In this document: positions 34,701 through 45,044 of the stretch, piece by piece
Layout of the letters: each line of letters begins with the position of its first letter
Position numbering within the stretch: position 1 is the stretch's first letter
Source: Amphiduros pacificus
Taxonomy: Eukaryota; Annelida; Polychaeta; Phyllodocida; Hesionidae
Length of the DNA stretch: 64,000 nt
Direction of reading: 5' to 3'
NCBI GenBank assembly: GCA_949316495.1
Contig: OX439002.1
Coordinates: 7,347,501 to 7,411,500 of the forward strand
Notes under the pieces: generated by a model
The model's database searches: none
Seen by the model: only the letters and a program-made list of their open reading frames with translations
What the model was told of the DNA's origin: nothing
Program-made: the position numbers and the translations under genes

Positions 34701-37700
34701 GCTCTCAAAAACAGAGAAGACCCTAATGAGAGATCTGGAAAGGTCAGTCTCACCATATAGATATACAACTTTCACGATTTGGAAAATATATTGATAAGAT
34801 GTGTGTTTAACATTGTTAATATTGTCACGTTTCAGAATGTACATAATCTTGGTCCAGCCACAGACTTTTACAAGAAGATGTCTCTGGACTGCTCAGCACG
34901 ACAGATTGCTGTCGACTTATTCCTGCTCAACAGCCAATATTCAGACATAGCCAGCATAGGTTAGTACACCGAACACAGAATGTATTATTTGCCCAATAAC
35001 AAGATTTATTAACATTCAAGGCAGTTTTTACCCCTCGCCCCCCACCCACTAACATTCAGCCAGAGTTAGTCTTCTGCTGCCCCTGTGTCCATCATATGTG
35101 AGCAGTAACTTGCCAACTATAAAACACCAATCAAAAATGTCATTTGTGTTAATCTGACCATTGCACTTATCTGACTTTAAACTCTCTTTAAACTCTCTTT
35201 AAATGAAATTTTATCATATTTTGTTATGTGACTTTGAGGCCTGACATGAATGGTGGTTATTTTCAGCTGGTGTTGCTAAGTACTCAGGTGGTAGCTTATT
35301 CAACTTCCCCAACCTCCACACAAACAACAATCCTGCGGAGGTGGACAGGTTTGAAGGTGTAGTAAGACGCTACGTCACCAGGAAGGTTGGCCTGGAGGCC
35401 GTGATGAGAATCCGATGTACGCGAGGCCTCAGTATACACACCTTCCATGGTAACTTCTTTGTCAGGTCCACTGACCTGCTGTCTCTGCCCAACATCAATC
35501 CTGACTCTGGGTTTGGCATGCAGATGTCTGTAGAGGACACGATCGAGTCGAACACGGCCTCTTTCCAGGCCGCTCTACTCTATACCTCCAGTAAAGGAGA
35601 GCGCCGTATCCGGGTACATACCATGTGTCTGCCGGTCACTAACAACTTGACTGAGATCATGACAGGTGCTGATCAGCAGGCTATCCTCTCCATGCTCTCT
35701 AAGATGGGTAAGGTCTACAAAAAACCATGTTTTACCACTAATTTCTGTATTTAAATTCCTAAAATACTTATATTCTTAGAAGTGAGTTGAATTTTTGGAG
35801 TATTTTTGGTGTAAATGGATGGCAATGTGGAAGTCGTGTTGTGATGATAATGACACTGATTTCATTTTGCAGCATATGACAAATGCATATCACAGTCAAT
35901 GTCAGATGCCCGCGATGCGATGATCAATGCTGCGGTGGACATGTTGACAGCGTTTGGAGGGTCACTTACTCAGTCACAGAGAATGGGGCAGCTTCCTATC
36001 TGTTACTCTCTGAGACTCATGCCCCTCTTCATTCTCTCACTCCTCAAATATGTAAGCCTTCTCTGCCCTATTTTAGCATATGTCTATTTTAGCTTTGATT
36101 TTTATACTTTGCAGATGGATAATGTTTTAATTCTTTGCTTGTATAGGTTGGTTTCCGTGTTGGATCAACTACAAAGCTGGATGATCGTGTGTTTGCTTTG
36201 GAGCAGTGTAAAACTATGCCACTGATGTACCTGATGTTGGAAATTTACCCAACGCTACAACCAGTCCATGCTCTGGATGATAAGGTAGGCACTCTACATT
36301 TGGTCCACCCTCTTGATAAGTGAGTCGTCTTTCTACATTTGGTCCACCCTCTTGATAAGTGAGTCGTCTTTCTACATTTGGTCCACCCTCTTGATAAGTG
36401 AGTCGTCTTTCTACATTTGGTCCACCCTCTTGATAAGTGAGTCGTCTTTCTACATTTGGTCCACCCTCTTGATAAGTGAGTCGTCTTTCTACATTTGGTC
36501 CACCCTCTTGATTAGTGAGTTGTTGTTCTACATTTGGTCCACCCTCTTGATTAGTGAGTTGTTGTTCTACATTTGGTCCACCCTCTTGATTAGTGAGTTG
36601 TTGTTCTACATTTGGTCCACCCTCTTGATAAGTGAGTCGTCTTTCTACATTTGGTCCACCCTCTTGATTAGTGAGTCGTCTTTCTACATTTGGTCCACCC
36701 TCTTGATTAGTGAGTTGTTGTTCTACATTTGGTCCACCCTCTTGATTAGTGAGTTGTTGTTCTACATTTGGTCCACCCTCTTGATAAGTGAGTCGTCTTT
36801 CTACATTTGGTCCACCCTCTTGATAAGTGAGTCGTCTTTCTACATTTGGTCCACCCTCTTGATTAGTGAGTCGTCTTTCTACATTTGGTCCACCCTCTTG
36901 ATTAGTGAGTTGTTGTTCTACATTTGGTCCACCCTCTTGATAAGTGAGTTGTTGTTCTACATTTGGTCCACCCACTTGATTAGTGAGTTGTTGTTCTACA
37001 TTTGGTCCACCCTCTTGATAAGTGAGTTGTTGTTCTACATTTGGTCCACCCACTTGATTAGTGAGTTGTTGTTCTACATTTGGTCCACCCACTTGATTAG
37101 TGAGTTGTTGTTCTACATTTGGTCCACCCTCTTGATAAGTGAGTTGTTGTTCTACATTTGGTCCACCCACTTGATTAGTGAGTTGTTGTTCTACATTTGG
37201 TCCACCCTCTTGATTAGTGAGTTGTTGTTCTACATTTGGTCCACCCTCTTGATAAGTGAGTTGTTGTTCTACATTTGGTCCACCCACTTGATTAGTGAGT
37301 TGTTGTTCTACATTTGGTCCACCCTCTTGATTAGTGAGTCGTCTTTCTACATTTGGTCCACCCTCTTGATTAGTGAGTTGTTGTTCTACATTTGGTCCAC
37401 CCACTTGATTAGTGAGTTGTCTTTACACTGTCTACAATCAGAAATTTGCATACTTTATGTTCTAAATGTTTGTCTTCAGAATGCTGTGAGCAAGGGAGAC
37501 GAGGTGATAGCCAAGCCCCCGATACTGCAGTTGTCGTTTGCCCACATGGACCGGCATGGAGCGTACCTGATGGACACTGGCAGTCGCATGTATCTGTGGG
37601 TAGGAGCTGCTATCAGTGATCACTGGTGCCAAGAGGTGTTTGATGTTCCAAACTTCAAGTCGTTACAAGACGGAATGGTAAGTTTGATTCCTGCATTGTC

Positions 37701-38275
37701 ACACTCTTGTTTTCAAAATTTGTATATTAGTAGGACATAATAATAAACAAGTGTTTAAGACAGCCTGTCTTGATTTATCTACTAAATAATTTTCCAGGAA
37801 CTAATGTACCAGCTTATTGACTAGTTAACTTTGTGATTTTAGACTGAGTTGCCAGAACAGGACAACCCGACGTCTGACCGCCTCAGGACCTTTATCAGTC
37901 ACTTGAATGACCAGAGACCGTTCCCTGCCTCTCTGCTGGTTCTCAGGTATGTTCATATCTAAATGGTAAAGGCCCTGGATCACAAAAAATCTCAGAAATA
38001 CTTGCTTTTCACACCTTATTGCAATCTTTCAAACTCCTTGGTTTGTTTATAACTTCTTCATCTAGAATTATTACTTTTACCTTATTAATCTGCAGACCAT
38101 TTCATTGGAAGTTTCATATAGTTATGAATGTTTTTCACATTGTGAACACTGGTTTTACAGAGAAGACAGTCGGATGAGGCAGATGTTCCTGCAGCACATG
38201 GTCGAAGATCGCACAGAAAACACAATGTCCTATTATGAGTTCTTGCAACATCTGCAGAAGGAGATCAAGTCGTGA
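19331..38275 (+). CDS. SEC24: SEC24 (A/B type), COPII cargo adaptor
   Basis: SEC24 forms the inner COPII coat with SEC23 and picks cargo at ER exit sites. Exons: 19331-19436, 20417-21238, 28528-28635, 29078-29170, 29312-29757, 29923-30126, 30396-30514, 30655-30757, 30943-31069, 31770-31879, 32960-33026, 33241-33404, 34361-34518, 34641-34742, 34836-34959, 35267-35707, 35873-36051, 36147-36284, 37480-37677, 37843-37946, 38161-38275. About 1,342 residues. The first ~590 are Pro/Gly/Met/Gln-rich and disordered, with two coding repeats. A C-x2-C...C-x2-C zinc finger follows (CRSC and CNLC, Cys 680/683/701/704), then trunk ([27 protein letters not shown]), beta-sandwich and helical parts, and a gelsolin-like end closing with [16 protein letters not shown]. 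The core reads much closer to SEC24A/B than to C/D. Oddity: the exon 11-exon 12 join is one base short of frame. Intron 2 is 7.3 kb, and several introns carry minisatellites. Confidence 0.95.
19735..19870. mobile_element. MITE copy C
   Basis: A 136-bp relative of the element at 956-1096 in the same orientation: ggccccctgccaatctc at one end, aattgacc at the other, flanked by TA (19733-19734 and 19871-19872). The interior shares aatgattaaatatagtggag and two ttgtacagttc blocks. Lies in SEC24 intron 1. Non-coding. Confidence 0.75.
20165..20262. mobile_element. Partial copy of the CAGGGCTTGACAT element
   Basis: Ends with aatgtcaaggcctg, identical to the right terminus of the element at 22009-22343, and contains the same gggccacca theme. 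The left terminus is not recognisable, so it is truncated or diverged. Lies in SEC24 intron 1. Confidence 0.45.
20990..21150 (+). repeat. Coding repeat in SEC24 exon 2 (33-bp unit, [11 protein letters not shown])
   Basis: Three to four near-identical 11-residue units, [11 protein letters not shown], close the disordered exon 2 segment. The 33-bp unit keeps the frame, so copy number can change without breaking the protein. Confidence 0.85.
21897..22008 (-). repeat. Dispersed repeat, copy 3 (accaatcatg family), inverted
   Basis: The reverse complement reads ggccaatcatggcagtc, then ggacaatggtgggatac, attatttcaacaaatcag, agataaca-like sequence and tgtccacagaaacaatg. That is the same order as at 2562-2675 and 7725-7806. 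It abuts the left end of the element at 22009. Confidence 0.5.
22009..22343. mobile_element. 335-bp non-autonomous TIR element with 6-bp target duplication
   Basis: The termini CAGGGCTTGACAT (22009-22021) and ATGTCAAGGCCTG (22331-22343) are inverted repeats with one mismatch. TGGCCA directly flanks both sides (22003-22008 and 22344-22349), a perfect 6-bp target duplication. The interior is rich in GGCCC/GGGCC blocks (cggtggcccggggccacc) that could fold into hairpins. No transposase. Superfamily not assigned. Confidence 0.65.
22350..23840. other. SEC24 intron 2, unremarkable part
   Basis: AT-rich intron with a short ataatggtacta repeat near 23718-23750. The long plus-strand ORF across 22233-22691 has no family resemblance and begins inside the TIR element, so I do not treat it as a gene. 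Confidence 0.5.
23850..25540. repeat. Minisatellite, 40-bp unit, about 42 copies, with 440-bp higher-order duplication
   Basis: Unit ctgccaggctgagaggacaa plus a partner half around aggcacctgctctgtgctac. Rare variants (aagacaaagt at 24361 and 24801; caccggctct at 24411 and 24851; cacctactct near 24171 and 24611) recur exactly 440 bp apart. This shows that a block of 11 units was copied as one piece. The right end becomes more uniform (ctaggctgag, ctgctca types). Lies in SEC24 intron 2. Confidence 0.95.
25541..25745. repeat. (TA)n / TATATTA microsatellite
   Basis: Pure TA runs and ATATT runs directly after the 40-bp array. A duplicated junction phrase (cacctgctctgtactatata, twice) shows that slippage copied the array edge together with the TA tract. 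Confidence 0.95.
25750..27035. other. SEC24 intron 2, no feature seen
   Basis: No exon, repeat or RNA gene that I can support in this part of intron 2. Confidence 0.5.
27040..27540. repeat. Minisatellite, 32-bp unit, about 16 copies
   Basis: Unit actagttcaccagaatggtg followed by aatggcactgat, with a few c/t and a/g variants (atcag, ctggtac). Lies in SEC24 intron 2. Confidence 0.95.
27545..28527. other. End of SEC24 intron 2, no feature seen
   Basis: AT-rich sequence with an A17-class homopolymer near 28450. No exon or repeat supported before the acceptor at 28527. Confidence 0.5.
29345..29690 (+). repeat. Coding minisatellite in SEC24 exon 5 (21-bp unit, PPMGQxx)
   Basis: About sixteen heptad units [21 protein letters not shown] or PPMGQNA in a row. 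The units fall into blocks (first HA, then NV, then alternating NM/NA), which suggests successive duplications. The sequence also shows open frames on other strands and frames, but these are shadows of the repeat. Confidence 0.9.
31505..31690. repeat. Short minisatellite, about 19-bp unit
   Basis: Unit taatcatttgactctgatg, repeated about five times with flanking degenerate copies (agtaatcatttgaatc and similar). Lies in SEC24 intron 9. Confidence 0.85.
31930..32945. repeat. Minisatellite, 52-54-bp unit, about 19 copies
   Basis: Unit gtgtttgttctgcatggaga followed by tgtgatattacattgagata and ttcacatattgt. Length variants differ by tctgcatgg versus tctcatgg. The array fills SEC24 intron 10 and ends about 15 bp before the splice acceptor of exon 11 at 32960. 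Plus-strand ORFs through it are by-products. Confidence 0.95.
36290..37425. repeat. Minisatellite, 39-bp unit, about 29 copies, open on both strands
   Basis: Unit ctacatttggtccaccctct followed by tgattagtgagttgttgtt, with three biallelic positions (gataag/gattag, cgtcttt/tgttgtt, ctcttg/cacttg). It starts about 6 bp after the exon 18 donor and nearly fills SEC24 intron 18. Because 39 is a multiple of 3, one plus frame and one minus frame stay open throughout. The plus frame continues into exon 19 in register, but exon 18 reading into the intron hits a stop within the first unit. Confidence 0.95.
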
Positions 38276-39300
38276 GCAAGGCAATAGCCGATGTAATGTC
38301 TACAGCCAATGCCAGTCCATTATGCATGCATGTATTACATATAATGGCCTTCACCGACGTTCAATTCAACTTTACAATGTGTTAGGCTTCTAGGAAGCCT
38401 TACAAATGATAATTCTCTCAAACAAGAATGATGAAATCTGCAAAATGTTTATATTCATTCTTGAGTGGAACACTAATATATGTCATATATGTAGATGCTG
38501 AAATAACAGGCATCAACTCAATGGCACATGAGATTTCACAGTAATAATCAGATATGTTTTTAAAAAGAATTAATACATTCATTTATAAATAATAAATAAG
38601 TGCTTCACCATACATGGTCACATAGAGTTTGTTCCGGTGTATATTATGGGACATGTGAATACTTTGCCAAAATGCTGGCATCAAAATATGCATAATTGTG
38701 TCTGGGAAAAATGTAAGCCGTACTTTCAGCTAGAAACACTGCACTAACTAAGTGTTATATTGTACTGCACAAATATTCTGGCTTCGATAAATCTCTCTTT
38801 TTGTTGTTAATCAAGTATCTGGCAGAAGTATTTGGTGTGAAAATCTATTGTTGGGAGTACAATTTAAGTGAAATACCATAATAATTTGAATAATTCTTTG
38901 TATGTGTCTCCAGTCAAGTGTATTTTATTTGTGTGCATTTTAGTTTGGAACTTATTCCATCTATTTACAGATTTTATCATCTGGTTGTAATTTTAGTTAT
39001 GAGAGGATGGTGAACCATGAATTGTCTTGGCTACTAACACAAAAAACAGCCACCATAGTTAATCAGACACAATTGTTTCCACTTAAAAGAAAAAGATTAC
39101 TCTACCAAAAGTATTAAATGGAATACGCCTGGCACAACACCACAAACTGTGATGAGGTCAAATTCAGACATATTATTCTGAATGCAATTTTTTCTTCAAT
39201 TTGTAATATATTGCTTATGTTGTATATATACAGTGGTAATCAGTTTATGCCGTGTAACAGAATTTGGTGTAGCTGCTATATTAATCTGATACACCTACCC
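38276..39300 (+). other. SEC24 3' UTR and downstream flank
   Basis: AT-rich sequence after the SEC24 stop. Several AATAAA-like hexamers occur from about 38590 on (taaataataaataag). I cannot tell which is used. No further exon is seen. Confidence 0.45.
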
Positions 39301-39319
39301 TGTCTCAAGCTACAGCCAT

Positions 39320-39745
39320 GTTTGGTCACATGGAATCACACAGTACCCTTGCTTGATGACATGCAATCACACAGTACCCTTGCTTGATGACATGCAATCA
39401 CACAGTACCCTTGCTTGATGACATGGAATCACACAGTACCCTTGCTTGATGACATGGAATCACACAGTACCCTTGCTTGATGACATGGAATCATGCAGTA
39501 TCTTTGCTTGATGACTTGGTATAATGCAGTTGCCATGCATGACCATGTGGTATAGTGCAGTTGCTATGCATGACCATGTGGTATAGTGCAGTTGCTATGC
39601 GTGACCATGTGGTATAGTGCAGTTGCTATGCATGACCATGTGGTATAGTGCAGTTGCCATGCGTGACCATGTGGTATAGTGCAGTTGCCATGTATGACAA
39701 TGTGGTATAGTGCAGTTGCCATGTATGATGGTATGGTATTGTACA
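39320..39745. repeat. Two adjoining 31-bp minisatellite arrays
   Basis: The first part repeats gacatggaatcacacagtac plus ccttgcttgat about six times. The second repeats gcatgaccatgtggtatagt plus gcagttgctat about seven times. Both have a 31-bp period and align with each other, and intermediate units occur near 39490-39530. One array is therefore probably a diverged continuation of the other. Confidence 0.9.
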
Positions 39746-39749
39746 GCAC

Positions 39750-41740
39750 CTGTGTGTTATCAGAAACGTTTGACCACATGACACCTAATTCAGCAATTAT
39801 AAACATAAGAAAAGGAATGGTCCACATATATGAATTTTGGTGTGCATTCATATTCACCTGCCAATGTGTGTATGCATGTGTTTAAATTTTCCTAATTTAT
39901 TTAAAGAACCATTAAAAACAAGGACACACAAATATGAAAAGTGTATAGACATGAATGATTAACAGCCAACACAAAACCGCAATCAGTAATGCTTGTGTGG
40001 TGCAAGAAAAGTATGTAAACGAAAAGAAAAGTGGCCAAATTCAGATTCATAAAACTGTGTATTATGGGCATGCTTCTGGTGAAGAATAGCGAGTCAGTCA
40101 GTCAGAATGCCAAGACAATGCTGTGGTGTCAATCCAAAAGCATATCACTAATCCTTCAACTGTGGGTTAAGCCATTGTTTTTGCCATTTTGGATGTAATA
40201 ATATAATTCTATGCACATAAACTTGTTCAGCTGTTGATAAAATATTTCTTCAAAGATTAACATAAAATAAATATGGCATGGTTAGACTTATTAATAAAAG
40301 TAAAAATGTAATCTGAAGACCACATGTTCATGAAACTCAGAAACCCTCCAGCAATTTATAGCACAGAAAATATCTTCAACCTTGAAATGGAATTTCAGAT
40401 AATTCTGATCAGAGCGAATCTAAGAGATTTAAAAAGAAATGTATACTTAACCCCCTTTGCATACATACAATTCTGTTCCCTTTTGATGTTGATCATGTAC
40501 AGTCAGGTACTAGATGTCTTTCAGCAAAAGTCTGGAATGCTTTGTAAAACTATTAAATAGTTGATATTCATTGTCGTTAAATTTCTTTGCTCAGGGTAGT
40601 TCTCTTTCATGGGTGGTACTTTTTCATAATTTTATATATTTGACCAAAACTTGCAAAGTAAAACTTGTTGATTTAAGTGTTTGATATTGGGGTGTTAATG
40701 TTGGTGGCCCATGTAGATTCCATGTTCCTACCAGGTTCTCTGAATAGTTTTACTTCTACTGCCATGCCTTTTGTACCTGATGTGCTGATAATGACAAATT
40801 ATTGAAAATTACAAGTGAATTCTATTTTATACCTGTTTGGAAAATCAAAAGGATAATTTTTGTAGATCAAACCTTGGGTTAGAAATGAGTTGGATTTTAA
40901 GTTGAATAAAATAATATGAAATGTATGTTATTTCAATATGTGGTCAGGCTGAACATTTTTTATGCAATTGGAACTTGAAATATATTCTTACACTGATAAA
41001 CAAAAAGGGGCAGGGCATAGACCTTAGTAAGTGTAACTGTTACCAAGGGCTACATCAAATAAATGCATCTCTTATTTGCTGTACAAATTAATAATAGCTA
41101 ATTAAAGGATTAAATTTCTCGAAGCAAAATCGCTTGTAACTTTCATGATACCATACAAATGTGTATTCTGTACATAATTTTAATGATACATGTGAAATAG
41201 TAGGTAATTATAAGTTTAATGCATGTTTTGATGCCAAATCGGGAGTTCTGTTGATTAGGATGTAACAAATTAATGAATCTTTGGATTCATCATTTTGTGA
41301 CAGCTTGTGAATTGTAAAATAATATGAACACAATACTTGATTACTTGTATAGTTATGTAACACCTTATTCAACCAGAAAGTTTTGTGATTTGATATTTCT
41401 GTGCAAATGTCATAAGACCCTATTTATATGTGATTGTACATTTGTTAAATATGTTCATCAAAATGAAATAAAATGTATTGATAATTGTAAATTTCAGAAG
41501 CCTCTGGTTTTCTTGATTATTTATTTTTTAAATTTTAAATTGCAGTCCATTCTTTCAAAAATTGAAATGTGATTTTGGACTTTTTCAATGGCTTTAGCAT
41601 CAAATTAAGTGGAATTCTTCCTAATTCTTGATTCAAGGCAATGCAAAATATATCCCATGATGATGCAATAATATTGGATTATTATTAGAAGGGAAAGTTG
41701 AGAAATTGAAGTGAGTCGATACACCAACTGTGACACCAAC
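39750..41740. other. Gene-free stretch between SEC24 and MRPS24
   Basis: AT-rich, with no coding exon, known repeat or RNA gene that I can support. Confidence 0.55.
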
Positions 41741-41747
41741 TATCAAT

Positions 41748-41753
41748 TTTATT
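41748..41753 (-). terminator. Poly(A) signal of MRPS24
   Basis: AATAAA on the minus strand, 14 bases downstream of the MRPS24 stop codon. The very short distance implies a compact 3' UTR. Confidence 0.6.
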
Positions 41754-41766
41754 TCAAAACATAACA

Positions 41767-42514
41767 TTATATATATTTAAATATAACTTCTTTACGATCT
41801 CGCACAGTCTGTATCTCAACTTTCACAGGTTGTTTGAGATACTTAGATAAAAGTTCTTCAGTGTATCCAAGCAGAAAGTAATATTTCCTTGGAATTAGGT
41901 ACTGGGTAACAAGTCCTGAAATAATTATGATATTTTGTCTTCTCTTAATGATAACGTCCGACAAAAAGAGGTTATGCCAAGTTCCTGCCATGAACTTCCT
42001 GATGAACATGTCCTGTACTGTAATCTCAGATGACTTACTTGTTTCATCATGTAAATTTGCTGAAAATAGAACAAAATTTAAATGCAAATTTCTTCGAAGT
42101 GTTAATTGTAAAAAATTGTCATTCATACATGGATTTTTTTCTCAATATTAAAACAATGAAAAAGATCCTTATTTTGTGAATTTAACTGCTTCCTTTGGAA
42201 TGAAGTATTATGTTAAGGCAGGCCTTAATTGTACACTCAGATGCCTTTATCCACTTCTTTTATCCCAACATGAGCAACAAACCTGTGTTCCATGAATTCC
42301 AGGATTTATCTACTCCAATTTTGTAGGGTGGTTTGGACTGTTCATAGGTGAGGGCTTTAGAGCGATTGTTTGTCACTTTGGGGACGCCTGCGCGGATGTT
42401 CTTCTCGTGCACTGGTGTTGTGCAGATACAGCGCACCGTCCCCAGCCGTAATGTCTGCACCAAACTCTGTACCTGCAAATAGCATACACAATGTATCACT
42501 CTGTTCAGGATCAT
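41767..42514 (-). CDS. MRPS24: MRPS24 (mitochondrial small-subunit ribosomal protein uS3m)
   Basis: Two coding exons on the minus strand, 42514-42283 and 42059-41767, give 174 residues (human 167). The protein is a mitoribosome small-subunit component. Family landmarks: CTTPVHEKNIRAGVPK (human LHTSPVCAKN region), ALTYEQSKPPY, VQDMFIRKFMAGTW, IPRKYYFLLGYTEELLS and the end VIFKYI. Residues 1-35 (MILNRVIHCVCYLQVQS...) contain Arg but no acidic residue, as expected of a mitochondrial targeting sequence. I chose ATG 42514 because the only in-frame start candidate upstream is a TTG four codons earlier. A splice-acceptor-like tttttgcag ends six bases before the ATG, so a 5'-UTR intron is likely. The intron between exons is phase 1 (G+CA, Ala). 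Confidence 0.93.
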
Positions 42515-42733
42515 TTTTTTCTGCAAAAATGTATTTGCCTATTAAATTGCTCAAAATTAATTGTTATCATATTGTTATCAACTGCTTACAACCTGAACAT
42601 TGACTGATATCCTTTAAATATAAAATTTTTATGACATTCATAATGGTAGCATTTGATTTTTTTATCATTTCTTGTGATCTGCTCTCCCGGATTTTTAGCT
42701 GATCTGAAAATTTGATGGCAATGGCTCGAGAGA

Positions 42734-42752
42734 GCAGTGCATGATGGGAAAT
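42734..42752 (-). promoter_or_regulatory. ZNF143/THAP11-type promoter motif upstream of MRPS24
   Basis: On the minus strand, TTCCCATCATGCACTGC closely matches the core of the ACTACAATTCCCAGCATGCACCGC motif, bound in vertebrates by ZNF143 and THAP11 at many housekeeping and mitochondrial gene promoters. It lies about 220 bases upstream of the MRPS24 start codon. Use in this species is inferred. Confidence 0.5.
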
Positions 42753-42762
42753 ATTTTGCAAT

Positions 42763-43323
42763 ATATTTTACCATTTTGAGGGCAAAACCGAGAAAAATGA
42801 TGTAAAGCTGAAAGGCAGGGGCGAAAATGTCCAAAACAGCCCAGATGTGCCATGTGCAAAGAATTGGGTCAAATACGGCCATAGGAAATTTCAGATTCAC
42901 ATCCTTTATTAACATGCCAATACCCAGCGCAATTACGTTTCTGTTATGCGATCTTTATAAAAGTATATTGCAATCTGTAATATATTTTACCATTTTGAGG
43001 GCAAAACCGAGAAAAATGATGTAAAGCTGAAAGGCAGGGGCGAAAATGTCCAAAACAGCCCAGATGTGCCATGTGCAAAGAATTGGGTCAAATACGGCCA
43101 TAGGAAATTTCAGATTCACATCCTTTATTAACATGCCAATACCCAGCGCAATTACGTTTCTGTTATGCGATCTTTATAAAAGTATATTGCAATCTGTAAT
43201 ATATTTTACCATTTTGAGGGCAAAACCGAGAAAAATGATGTAAAGCTGAAAGGCAGGGGCGAAAATGTCCAAAACAGCCCAGATGTGCCATGTGCAAAGA
43301 ATTGGGTCAAATACGGCCATAGC
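42763..43323. repeat. 219-bp tandem triplication beside the MRPS24 promoter
   Basis: Two full copies (42763-42981 and 42982-43200) and a third partial one (43201-43323) that stops at ...atacggccata. I see no differences between copies by eye. Each full unit has tttataaaag on the plus strand. On the minus strand it has an open segment ending ctcaaaatg before gtaaaatat, which looks like a splice donor. The array starts about ten bases upstream of the ZNF143-like motif. Confidence 0.95.
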
Positions 43324-43329
43324 ACTGTG

Positions 43330-45040
43330 AAAATACAGTGGATATGGGACAGCAGAAAGCAAGAATTATCTTCAGCTACCAAAATTCCTTAACAAGTCCT
43401 TTCTTAAGATGATTTTTTTTTTTAACAGGCCTTAAATAAAGACATGATTATGAGAAACAGTTGCGATAAGTTTTGGTTCAAGGACAATTTTTTGTTGACA
43501 GACAGATAGTTAATTAAACATTAATTAATTAGTCTTGCTATCAATTGTTGGAGATGAATCAATAAAGTCCTGTTTTGGGCTTATGTCAGACTCTAACAAG
43601 TGAGTAAATCTAAATATTGTTAAATATTAGATATCTAAATCCATACCAAATATCTGAGAAAAAGATGACATGCTTGTGGTATGGCACTAACACCTCGAGA
43701 AATTGTGAACAGAAAGCAAAATCACATTCGTATCAGTGGTGAACACAGCAACTTTTTCCAATCTTGTCAGACTTTCTGACTGGTCACATTCATGCTTTTT
43801 TTAAATACTGATTGATTTTATTGATTGATTCGGAATTTAATGACATGGCATTTAACAAAATTGAATGACTAAAAAATAAGCATAGTGACAATGTGTTTGG
43901 GGGTTTCTAGATCATTTCCAAAGATGTTGGAAAACATAATACATTTCATTTACCCCAAACACACCCATACTGGCAAAGGTGAGTATATTGATTTATTTTT
44001 CGCTCGCGTTTGTTTTGACTTTAGGGCTGAATGTTCGAGGTTTTGACATGATTAAGCTTGAAGTCTATGGAGCATAACCCGATTATCGGTCGATGGCGGC
44101 CATGTTTTTGGCATGTTTTTTCTGCTTACACCGTCACAAAGCGCTTTTGTTTCAGAAGTGATTTGTGAGAGCATAGTACAGTAAGAAAATTTTCCTTTGA
44201 TTTTGCCTTGGGATTTTGCAAACTTACGCGAGCCTGATTTTTTTAATCAACACTTGTTATTATTTTTTTCTAATTCATTAATTTGATTTTGATTGATGCC
44301 AAAGTTAGGGTGATCAAATTTGTGGGATATAAAACTGATTTTGTATTTATATGAGCAACATTTATATATTTATTAAAAAATTAGCCATTTATAACTTCGC
44401 AGAAAAGATCTAAAAGTAACTCAGCAAAACAATTGGGTCAGGCATCATATCGATGTATTTATTTGAGTACTTCACACTTGAGTACTTGACTCTGCATGCG
44501 TCTGAGTAGAGTTAGACTAAGTTAGAGCGTGAGCATGTGAGTAGCTGAATGCTTTGAATTTGAGCAGTTCCGAGATGACTGACACGAATCTCAATTTTTA
44601 TTTTAATAAATGCCTTTCGTTCTGGTATACAGGAAAAATGATATATGTGTATCACCACTGGAATTTAAGAAATAATGACACAAAACCTGTAAGTCAACAC
44701 ACCTTCACGGAATTCATCGTCCTTCGCTCACAAACACTGTCGTTTCCGGTATCCCACGAACACAGAATGTCACAAATGATATCATTGGCTATTCTAACTG
44801 AAAAACGCAAAATAGTAAACGTTGGATATCTATTTGCGAAACGAAATTTGCCCATTGAGCTCCGTGTCTTTGGGAGTCAGAACCTTATTATTTGACCCGA
44901 AATGTTGTAAACTTTAGAAAATAAAAAATGTAATTTGATTAAGAAGATCAGAATGAAAAAGGGCTTGGCTGATCAATACATTGTCAATTGCTGGTCACCG
45001 TCTGTTTTGTTTTAAAAAGTTGCAATTGAATTGAATGCCC
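43330..45040. other. Gene-free stretch with a possible orphan first exon
   Basis: No gene I can confirm. At 44090-44110 the plus strand reads gtcgatggcggccatgttttt, a YY1-like ATGGCGGCC, opening a 22-codon ORF; it may be a promoter or first exon without a visible partner. A 107-codon ORF from ATG 44575 to 44895 has no family resemblance. Confidence 0.3.
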
Positions 45041-45044
45041 ATAA

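Noticed and set aside
36214-37404. 396-codon minus-strand ORF ([13 protein letters not shown] repeats)
   Set aside because: A pure by-product of the 39-bp array read on the opposite strand; its end overlaps SEC24 exon 18 antisense.
42586-42915. Minus-strand hydrophobic ORF (MAVFDPILCTWHIWAV...) as first coding exon of MRPS24
   Set aside because: It could splice in phase to MRPS24, but the acidic, hydrophobic sequence is a poor mitochondrial presequence. An ATG with a good presequence lies immediately upstream in the MRPS24 exon itself.
44575-44895. 107-codon ORF
   Set aside because: No recognisable family, no clear promoter or splice partner, and AT-rich codons like the surrounding non-coding DNA.
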